IMG/VR virus record: IMGVR_UViG_3300045970_001349
Span: 1 to 44,149 of that record
From: a virus
Length of the DNA stretch: 44,149 bases
Direction: 5' to 3' (one strand)
Part shown: positions 38,738 to 44,149 of the stretch, piece after piece
How positions within the stretch are numbered: position 1 is the stretch's first letter
Layout of the letters: every line of letters starts with the position of its first letter
Position numbers and translations under genes: made by a program
Notes under the pieces: model-generated
Seen by the model: only the letters and a program-made list of their open reading frames with translations
Told to the model about the DNA's origin: nothing
Databases searched by the model: none

Positions 38738-39309
38738 GCCGAGCGCGCCCACGCCCGCGCATCCTCGGGCTCGACCCGGGCTTCGCTTCGTTCGGCTGGG
38801 CGGTCGTCGAGATCGGCCGGCGGCGCGAGCTCGACGTGCCTGTCGCGCTCGGCGTCATCGAGACCGAGAAGAGCGCGAAGGGCGCGGGCGCGCGCGTCGT
38901 CGACGACCACGTGCGCCGCATGCGCACGATCAGCCAGGTGCTCGCGTACGTGCAGCGGATGCACGGGCCGTTCGTCGTCGCCGGCGCCGAGTCGTTCTCG
39001 CCGCCGCGCTCGTCGTCGGTCGCCGCGAAGGTGGCCTTCGCGTGGGGCGTGCTCGTGCATCACCTCGACGTCGCGGGCACGCCGCTGCTGCAGGTCTCGC
39101 CCCAGGAGGTGAAGCTCGCGCTCACTGGGGAGCGCTCGGCCAGCAAGGTCGAGATCATCGAGCGCGCTCTCGCGCTCTACGGCGCACCGGCTGCGCGCCT
39201 GCTCGAGGCGCTGCGACCAAAGGACCTGCACGAGCACGCGGCCGACGCGATGGCCGTGACGATCGCGTGCGCGGACGCGGAGCTCGTGCGGCTCGCACGG
39301 CAGATGTGA
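38734..39309 (+). CDS. ruvC: RuvC-like Holliday junction resolvase
   Basis: The 191-aa product has RuvC-type RNase-H motifs: Asp14 in LGLDPGFASFGW, Glu86 in VAGAESFSPP, LQVSPQEVKLALTG (119-132), and H-x-x-D in HEHAADAMAV (His168, Asp171). Size is near that of E. coli RuvC (173 aa). It would cut Holliday junctions during phage recombination or debranch DNA before packaging. GTG start overlapping the upstream stop (GTGA). The catalytic set appears complete. Confidence 0.85.
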   Translation: MSRARPRPRILGLDPGFASFGWAVVEIGRRRELDVPVALGVIETEKSAKGAGARVVDDHVRRMRTISQVLAYVQRMHGPFVVAGAESFSPPRSSSVAAKVAFAWGVLVHHLDVAGTPLLQVSPQEVKLALTGERSASKVEIIERALALYGAPAARLLEALRPKDLHEHAADAMAVTIACADAELVRLARQM

Positions 39310-39325
39310 CGACGAAGGAGACCCC

Positions 39326-40990
39326 ATGGCGACGACATTCCCGACGAAGCAGCTGCACGAGAGTCCGACGAACCCGCGCAAGATCCGCGACGCCACGGCC
39401 GACGCCGAGCTGCTCGCGAGCGTGAAGGAGCACGGCATCCTGTCGTCGTTGCTCATCCGGCCACGGCCGAAGAAGCAGGGAGGCGGGTGGGAGGTGGTGC
39501 TCGGCGCTCGCCGGCTCGAGGCGGCGCGCGCGGCCAAGCTCGTCGAGGTGCCCGCCGAGCTCCGCGAGGACCTCGACGACGAGAAGGTGCGCGAGTTGCA
39601 GATCATCGAGAACGGGCAGCGCGCCGACGTGCACCCGCTCGACGAGGCGGTGAGCTACCAGGTGCTCGTCGACGAGTACCGTCGCGACGCGGACTGGATC
39701 GCCGCGCGCGTGCACAAGTCGACCGCGCACGTGCGTCGTCGGCTGCAGCTCGTGCTGCTCGGGGACGCGGGGCGCAAGGAGTGGCTCGCCGGCCGCATCA
39801 GCGAGGACGCGGCCTACGTGCTCTCGCGCGTACCGAGCAAGCTGCAGGGCAAGGCGGTCGAGCGTGCCATCGAGGGCAACACGCCCGAGTCGTGGGAGGC
39901 GGCGGACGGCGCGAAGTTCGACGTGGTCTCGGGCGCCGACATGCGCGACGTCGTGCGCCGCGAGATGACCCTGCCGATCGTCGATGCGCCGTTCGACGCG
40001 GCGGACGCGACGCTCGTCAAGAAGGCGGGGAGCTGCACCGCGTGCCCGAAGCGCACCGGCGCGCAGCCCGTGCTCTTCGAGGACCTCAGCAGCAAGGAAG
40101 ACCTCTGCACCGACACGCACTGCTACCGCGCCAAGTGCGACGCGCGGTGGGCGCGGATCCTCATCGAGGCGAAGGCGAGCAAGGCGAAGGTGCTATCGCC
40201 CGCCGAGACGAAGAAGCTCTACCCGCACGACACCTCCCACCGCGTCGCGTACGGCAGCGAGTGGATCGACCTCGACGACACCGGCGCGGATGGCCGCAAG
40301 GCGCGCGAGGTGTTCGCTGGCGATCTGCCGCCGGTCGCGTACGCGCAGCGCCATGACGGTGTGCCCGTCACGCTCGTCTCCCGCGGCGACTACGAGCGCG
40401 CGGCGAAGTCGTACGCAGCCAAGGCGACGAAGGCCTCGGCGAGCGGCGCGGGCAAGGCCTCGACGAAGGGCGCCTCGAGCGCGAGCGCCGAGAAGGCGAA
40501 GGAGCAAGCGAAGAAGGACCGCGAGGCCGAGAAGCGCAAGGAGGCGGTGCGCCTCTTCGCTGCTCGCCGCGTCATGGCGGCGTTCGTTGCAGGCGCTGAG
40601 CGTGACGAGGTCGGCGTCGAGGCCCAGGTGCGCGCGCTCGTCGCCGTCGAGATGACGATCCGCCACGACGACGCCTTCAAGGAGATCGTCGCCCGCCGCG
40701 GCCTCTCGCTCCTCGACGTCGCCACCGAGAAGTCGATCGACGCGTTCGAGGCGCTCACCCGCTTCGCTGCGGAAGCGAAGGGGCCCGGCCTCTGGGGCCT
40801 GCTGCTCGAGCTGTGGCTCGGCCGGCCGGGCATCGACGCGGAGTCGCCCGAGTACGCCGCGCTCGCCCGAGCGTTCGGCGTGAACGTGAAGGCGATCGCC
40901 AGCACGGCGGCGTCCGAGCTCGAGCGCATCGCCGACGAGAAGATGGTCAAGGTGCCGGGCAAGGCATCGAAGAGGGTGGTGCCGCAGTGA
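39326..40990 (+). CDS. ParB/Srx-domain protein
   Basis: The 554-aa product has a ParB N-terminal domain: PTNPRKIRDATADAELLASV, GILSSLLIRP and GARRLEAARAAKL (box II with GARR in place of GERR), then QIIENGQRADVHPLDEA. A KorB/ParB-type HTH region follows. About residues 236-275 have CTACPKRTG and LCTDTHCYRAKC, a zinc site. A Lys/Ala/Ser-rich linker (about 365-405) leads to a helical C-terminal part. No ParA gene is near, so the role may be DNA binding, CTP-switch clamping or nuclease activity in replication rather than partition. Confidence 0.7.
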   Translation: MATTFPTKQLHESPTNPRKIRDATADAELLASVKEHGILSSLLIRPRPKKQGGGWEVVLGARRLEAARAAKLVEVPAELREDLDDEKVRELQIIENGQRADVHPLDEAVSYQVLVDEYRRDADWIAARVHKSTAHVRRRLQLVLLGDAGRKEWLAGRISEDAAYVLSRVPSKLQGKAVERAIEGNTPESWEAADGAKFDVVSGADMRDVVRREMTLPIVDAPFDAADATLVKKAGSCTACPKRTGAQPVLFEDLSSKEDLCTDTHCYRAKCDARWARILIEAKASKAKVLSPAETKKLYPHDTSHRVAYGSEWIDLDDTGADGRKAREVFAGDLPPVAYAQRHDGVPVTLVSRGDYERAAKSYAAKATKASASGAGKASTKGASSASAEKAKEQAKKDREAEKRKEAVRLFAARRVMAAFVAGAERDEVGVEAQVRALVAVEMTIRHDDAFKEIVARRGLSLLDVATEKSIDAFEALTRFAAEAKGPGLWGLLLELWLGRPGIDAESPEYAALARAFGVNVKAIASTAASELERIADEKMVKVPGKASKRVVPQ

Positions 40991-41514
40991 GCGCCCCCTT
41001 CAAGGTGTACGTGGCGGCCGCGTCGAAGGAGATCTCGCGCGCGGAGACCTTCATCCAGCGGCTTCGCGACTGCGGCGTCGAGATCACCTTCGATTGGTGC
41101 GCTCATATGCGCGCTGTCGAGGGGCGCGAGATCGACCAGACGCTCGCCGTGATGTCCGCGGGCGCCGATCTCGACGGAGTGCGGCAGGCGGACCTCGTCG
41201 TGCTGCTCGAGCCCGGCTGGCAGGTGGGCACCGAGCACGGAGTGCCGACCCAGCTCCGCGTGCTGACGACGGGGGCGTGGGGCGAGGCCGCCGTTGCGAT
41301 CGCGCTCAACACGCCGCTCGTCGTCTCGCGCCCCGTGGAGCCCCCCAACAGGAAGAGCCCGAAGGTCTTCGACCACTGCATCTTCCTCGCGCTCGCCGAC
41401 CTGGTCTGCGAGGGCGACGACGCAGCGCTGCGCGCGGTGCTCCACCTGGCGCTGCGCGGCGAGTTGCCAGGCGTGACCCGTCGCGATGCGACGCCGGCCG
41501 CTGACGCGATCTGA
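40987..41514 (+). CDS. Nucleoside 2-deoxyribosyltransferase-like protein
   Basis: The 175-aa product starts with a beta-alpha unit (KVYVAAASKEISRAETFIQR) and a loop ending TFDW, then DLDGVRQADLVVLLEPG and WQVGTEHGVPTQL. This order (V-Y-x-A-A-x, then A-D-L-V-V-x-L, then G-T-E-x-G) is that of the nucleoside 2-deoxyribosyltransferase fold, which is related to some NAD-metabolising folds. It may act on nucleotides or nucleotide-like signals. The usual catalytic Glu seems to lie in GTEHG, but the surrounding residues differ. GTG start, GTGA overlap with the ParB-like gene. Confidence 0.6.
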   Translation: MSAPFKVYVAAASKEISRAETFIQRLRDCGVEITFDWCAHMRAVEGREIDQTLAVMSAGADLDGVRQADLVVLLEPGWQVGTEHGVPTQLRVLTTGAWGEAAVAIALNTPLVVSRPVEPPNRKSPKVFDHCIFLALADLVCEGDDAALRAVLHLALRGELPGVTRRDATPAADAI

Positions 41515-41600
41515 CCCGTTCGCGTGGCCCGCTCGACCCTCCCCCCTTTCGAGCGAGCGCGCAGACCGCCATCCCAGGCAAGGCGTGACCCTGGGCGCGG

Positions 41601-41626
41601 GCACCGGCGCGAGACGTCTCCGGTGC
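41601..41626 (+). promoter_or_regulatory. Hairpin before a strongly initiated small gene
   Basis: A 7-bp stem (GCACCGG with CCGGTGC) around a 12-nt loop is followed by ACTTCTTTC and then the AAGGAG of the next gene. It could be a weak terminator or a 5' stem that protects the following message. It lies in a 134-nt gap with no gene (41515-41648), the largest in this operon. Confidence 0.45.
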
Positions 41627-41648
41627 ACTTCTTTCAAGGAGCCAAGCG

Positions 41649-41822
41649 ATGGACAAGGCCTACCTCGGCGACGGCGTGTACGTGGCGAACGACGAGTACG
41701 GAGACGTCGTGCTCACGACGGAGAACGGCATCGAGGCGACGAACACGATCGTGCTCGAGCCGGAGGTGTGCTTGCAGCTGATCCACTGGATCAAGCGCAA
41801 CGCCGAGCGTGCACAGCCGTGA
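41649..41822 (+). CDS. Small conserved-looking phage protein (57 aa)
   Basis: The product starts MDKAYLGDGVYVANDEYGDV and continues LTTENGIEATNTIVLEPEV. The pattern L-G-D-G-V-Y, then x-L-x-T-E-N-G, then I-x-L-x-P-x-V is one I know from many small phage proteins of unknown function. The best ribosome site of the plus operon (AAGGAG, 8 nt from ATG) suggests high expression. It follows a hairpin and probably a new transcript segment. Function unknown. Confidence 0.65.
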   Translation: MDKAYLGDGVYVANDEYGDVVLTTENGIEATNTIVLEPEVCLQLIHWIKRNAERAQP

Positions 41823-42079
41823 CCTGCACTCCCCTGCCTGGCGGCCTCGGCTGGACCTGCACGCGCGGCGGCAAGGCGTCGGCCGCGCCCTGCGACGTCT
41901 GCGGCAAGCACCCGCACACGAAGCTCTGCGACTTCGCGCTCGCGGGCAGCAAGACGGGCACGACGTGCAGCCGCAAGCTCTGCGACGGATGCGCCGTGCC
42001 CGTGCACACGCGCTTCGACGGTGACGCCGATCTCTGCCCGGCGCACGCGGCGCGCGTGAAGGGCGTGGCGAAGCCGTGA
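41819..42079 (+). CDS. Cysteine-rich zinc protein
   Basis: The 86-aa product has CDVCGKHPHTKLCDFAL, then GTTCSRKLCDGCAVP and DADLCPAHA, at least eight Cys plus His ligands, consistent with two zinc sites. This layout is common in small phage proteins of unknown role. GTG start overlapping the previous stop (GTGA), GTGA to the next gene. Probably binds nucleic acid or protein, unproven. Confidence 0.6.
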   Translation: MTCTPLPGGLGWTCTRGGKASAAPCDVCGKHPHTKLCDFALAGSKTGTTCSRKLCDGCAVPVHTRFDGDADLCPAHAARVKGVAKP

Positions 42080-42249
42080 CCCGCCCCGGCCCACGCCCGC
42101 GCAAGACCTCGCCCGCCGTCGACTCGTTCGACGACGTGCCTGCGTCCACGCGCGCGTGGGTCGACGCCATGATCGCCGTCGCGCTCGAGCGCCTCTTGCG
42201 TGAGCGGGCCGAGCGCGCCCACCCTACCGGCCAGGAGCGCCTCCGATGA
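42076..42249 (+). CDS. Short basic/helical protein (57 aa)
   Basis: This frame, from a GTG overlapping the previous stop (GTGA) to a TGA overlapping the next ATG (ATGA), gives 57 aa. It has a basic start (MTRPGPRPRKTSPAVDSFDD) and a helical end (AMIAVALERLLRERAERAHP). The overlaps on both sides make it a likely gene despite its size. No family recognised. Confidence 0.55.
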   Translation: MTRPGPRPRKTSPAVDSFDDVPASTRAWVDAMIAVALERLLRERAERAHPTGQERLR

Positions 42250-42479
42250 AGACCGAACCCGGACCGCACGACATGACGAAGGTGAAGCTCGAGACGACCT
42301 CGTTCGAGGGGCACTGGGGTGAGCTGCGCCCTAAGATGGTCGCTGTGTTCAGCCAGACGTCGTGCTCCGATCTGTCTGACGCTCACCGAGAGTGGCGCCA
42401 CACGATCATGACCGATGTGTTCCTCGACGGCGGCATCGAGTGCGGGTACTGCGGCGCGATCGTCCGGCCTGCACGATGA
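42246..42479 (+). CDS. Small hypothetical protein before the recombinase
   Basis: The 77-aa product starts MKTEPGPHDMTKVKLETTSF and ends with GIECGYCGAIVRPAR, a C-x2-C pair. It overlaps the upstream gene and the recombinase start by ATGA, so it is likely made with the recombinase. It could be a directionality factor by position (small, next to the integrase), but no motif supports this. Confidence 0.55.
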   Translation: MKTEPGPHDMTKVKLETTSFEGHWGELRPKMVAVFSQTSCSDLSDAHREWRHTIMTDVFLDGGIECGYCGAIVRPAR

Positions 42480-44149
42480 CCGCCTCTCTCGCAGGCCTGC
42501 GCGTGGCCGTCTACGCGCGCTTCTCGTCCGACCGCCAGCGCGAGACGAGCATCGAGGACCAGGTGGCGCGCGCTCGGCGGTGGGCCGAGGACCGCGAGGG
42601 CACCGTCGACGACGAGCGCGTCTTCGCCGACTTCGCGGTGTCGGGCGCGTCGATGGCTCGCCCGGGGGTGAGGCTGCTCGAGCAGACGCTCGCGGCGCGC
42701 CCGAGGCTCGTCGACGTGCTCCTCGTCGAGGGCCTGTCCCGCATCTCGCGCGACTCGGCCGACCTGCAGCCGTTCCTGCGCCGCGTGCAGCACACCGGCG
42801 TGCGCATCGTCGCCGTGGACGGCAGCTACGACTCGGCCGCCGGCGAGACGACGGCGCAGACGATGTCCCACGTGGGCGGGCTCGTCTCGACGCTCTACCG
42901 CGTGGGCCTGCGCGACATGACCATCCGCGGCATGGAGGCCCGGGCGCGCGCGGGCAAGAGCACGGGCGCAGTGCCGATCGGCTACCGCAACGTGCCCGAG
43001 CCCGACGGTCGCAAGCGCATCGAGATCGACGAGCCCCGCGCCGAGATCGTGCGGCGCATCTTCGCCCTGTACGCCGAGGGGCACTCCCAGGCGACGATCG
43101 CGGCGACGCTCACGCGCGACGGAGTGCCCCCGCCTCGAGCTCGCCGCGGGCCGGCGTGGATCCACACCGCCGTCCGCGCGATCCTCCGGAACGAGCGATA
43201 CCGCGGGCGGTGGGCGTGGGGCGCGCGCGAGTGGCGCATCGACCCCGTCGACGGCCGCCGCCGCCCTCGCCGGCGCGACCTCGGCCCGCGGCACGTCGAG
43301 GAGCGCCCCGACCTGGTCATCGTCGACGCCGCCCTCTGGGCCGCCGTGCAGACGCGCGCGGACGCCGCCGCGGGGCTGTGGCGCAACGCGGGCCCGAAGC
43401 CTGGGGCGCCCATCGCCCGGCGCGCCACGCACCTGTTGTCCGGGCTGCTCGTGTGCGAGTGCGGCTCTACCATCGAAGTCTGGGGCAAGGGGACGCACGA
43501 CGCCTACCTGCGCTGCGCAGGCGCCCGCCGCGGCTCGTGTGCGCAACGCCGCTCGTTCCGCCAGTCGATGGCCGTCGCCGCGCTGCTCGCGGCCGTGCGC
43601 GCCTCGACGATGACGCCGCGGACGGTCGCGTACATGCGGGCCGCGGCCGAGCGCGCGATCGCCACCGCCTCGGCAGCCGCGACGGCCGACGTCGACCGCC
43701 TGCGCGCGCGCGAGCTGCAGGTCGTCGCCGCGAGCCGCCGCCTGGCTGGGGCCATCGCCGACGGGGCTGGGTACGAGACCGTCCGCGCCGAGCTCGACGC
43801 CCGCGAGCACGAGCTCCGCGAGGTCCGCGCCGCGATGGAGCGTGCCCGGTCGACGTCTACGGCGCTCGACCTCCCGACCGTCGACGAGCTCGTCGAGGGC
43901 GGGCAGGACTGGGGCCGGAACGTCGCCGAGAACCCCAGCCGCGCCCGCGAGGGCCTGCGCAGCGCGCTCGAGGGCGGCACCCTGCACGTCCGATGGACCG
44001 ACGCCGGTGCGCGCCTGACGGGCCAGTGGAGCCCGTTCGCGCTGCTCCTGGCCGTCCCCACGCACGAACGGCCGACCCAAGAGAGGGCCGGCCGTTCGAG
44101 AACTGTGGTTGCGGGGGCCGGATTTGAACCGACGACCTTCGGGTTATGA
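42476..44149 (+). CDS. Large serine recombinase (integrase) running into the tRNA
   Basis: The 557-aa product has the resolvase catalytic domain with AVYARFSSDRQRETS (nucleophile probably Ser17) and VEGLSRISRDSADL. The recombinase domain follows (GAVPIGYRNVPEPD, FALYAEGHSQATIAATLTRD, ILRNERYRGRW), then a zinc ribbon (CECGSTIEVW to CAGARRGSC, about 325-352) and a coiled coil (about 395-465). It would catalyse integration and excision. The last ~28 residues are encoded by a hairpin and the tRNA 3' end (GAGFEPTTFGL is a known tRNA-derived peptide), so the stop lies in host-type sequence. The ATG overlaps the previous stop by ATGA. Confidence 0.85.
   Translation: MTASLAGLRVAVYARFSSDRQRETSIEDQVARARRWAEDREGTVDDERVFADFAVSGASMARPGVRLLEQTLAARPRLVDVLLVEGLSRISRDSADLQPFLRRVQHTGVRIVAVDGSYDSAAGETTAQTMSHVGGLVSTLYRVGLRDMTIRGMEARARAGKSTGAVPIGYRNVPEPDGRKRIEIDEPRAEIVRRIFALYAEGHSQATIAATLTRDGVPPPRARRGPAWIHTAVRAILRNERYRGRWAWGAREWRIDPVDGRRRPRRRDLGPRHVEERPDLVIVDAALWAAVQTRADAAAGLWRNAGPKPGAPIARRATHLLSGLLVCECGSTIEVWGKGTHDAYLRCAGARRGSCAQRRSFRQSMAVAALLAAVRASTMTPRTVAYMRAAAERAIATASAAATADVDRLRARELQVVAASRRLAGAIADGAGYETVRAELDAREHELREVRAAMERARSTSTALDLPTVDELVEGGQDWGRNVAENPSRAREGLRSALEGGTLHVRWTDAGARLTGQWSPFALLLAVPTHERPTQERAGRSRTVVAGAGFEPTTFGL
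44065..44098 (-). terminator. Long hairpin just downstream of the tRNA 3' end
   Basis: Two 14-nt arms (44065-44078 and 44085-44098) pair with one mismatch around a 6-nt loop. Seen from the tRNA (minus strand) it starts 7 nt after the CCA, the usual place for a tRNA terminator, though no U-run follows. It is also inside the last codons of the recombinase. It may be host sequence beside the attachment site. Confidence 0.55.
44106..44149 (-). tRNA. tRNA-Met (CAT), 3' part only
   Basis: On the minus strand the sequence ends in CCA (44108-44106) and has a 7-nt acceptor strand, a T-arm with loop TTCAAAT and stem GTCGG/CCGGC (one G-U), and a variable loop AGGTC. The anticodon arm breaks off at the window end; the anticodon reads CAT. 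The 5' half lies beyond position 44149. A tRNA-Ile2 with the same anticodon is possible. It is the probable right attachment boundary of the prophage. Confidence 0.8.

Noticed and set aside
39326-40990. ParB-like gene as evidence of a plasmid-type prophage with partition
   Set aside because: No ParA ATPase gene nearby and no clear parS array; the recombinase and tRNA junction favour an integrated element.
44065-44098. Hairpin as a normal terminator for the recombinase
   Set aside because: It lies inside the open frame and no U-run follows in the plus direction; its position fits the tRNA on the other strand better.

Overview
The window is almost certainly one integrated temperate phage (prophage) in a very GC-rich bacterium. 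Base composition, heavy use of GTG starts and G/C third positions would suit Myxococcota or a similar high-GC lineage, but no host housekeeping gene is present to prove it. The only host-type sequence is at the extreme right, where the last 44 bases are the 3' half of a tRNA with anticodon CAT (minus strand). The left prophage end is not in the window.

Layout. (1) 1-23.4 kb, minus strand: lysis-type membrane proteins, tail fibres, baseplate, tape measure, tail chaperones, tube, sheath, neck, capsid, protease/scaffold, portal and terminase. Read in transcription direction (right to left) this is a contractile-tail virion module with Mu-like order: terminase, DUF935 portal, protease with nested scaffold, gpT capsid, gp36, neck, sheath, tube, frameshifted chaperone, tape measure, hub/spike, gp25, J, I, fibres. 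(2) 23.4-30.2 kb, minus strand: a zinc/GIY-YIG-like protein, a histone-H1-like-tailed protein, a Toprim+DUF927 primase/helicase with an iteron-like repeat cluster directly downstream, an adenine methyltransferase, a possible cell-wall hydrolase and two HTH regulators. (3) 30.2-31.4 kb, plus strand: an ImmR-like repressor and an ImmA-like metallopeptidase. (4) 31.4-32.5 kb, minus strand: an unusual membrane-anchored DEDDh exonuclease. (5) 32.6-44.1 kb, plus strand: an early operon with a Cas4/AddB-like nuclease, a candidate ssDNA-binding protein, a RecD2 helicase split into two genes, a RuvC-like resolvase, a ParB-like protein, a deoxyribosyltransferase-like protein, several small zinc proteins and a large serine recombinase that reads into the tRNA.

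Control logic. Leftward and rightward promoters with nearly the same sequence (TTGACG, 16-nt spacer, TATAAG or TATAAT) carry the same operator (core CCTATAGG) and flank the repressor/metallopeptidase pair. This fits a repressor inactivated by ImmA-like proteolysis, releasing both operons. The leftward promoter starts an almost leaderless mRNA for a 77-aa HTH protein. Nearly all genes are coupled by ATGA, GTGA or TGATG overlaps, and I used these to choose starts.

Most notable: a structured RNA element present three times around the capsid genes; the iteron-like cluster after the primase/helicase; the membrane-tethered exonuclease beside the immunity genes; a small HTH protein that is a gapless paralogue of the small-terminase HTH; a canonical GGGAAAA frameshift site in the tail chaperones; and recombinase codons supplied by the tRNA. 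No stretch longer than 300 bases lacks a gene.
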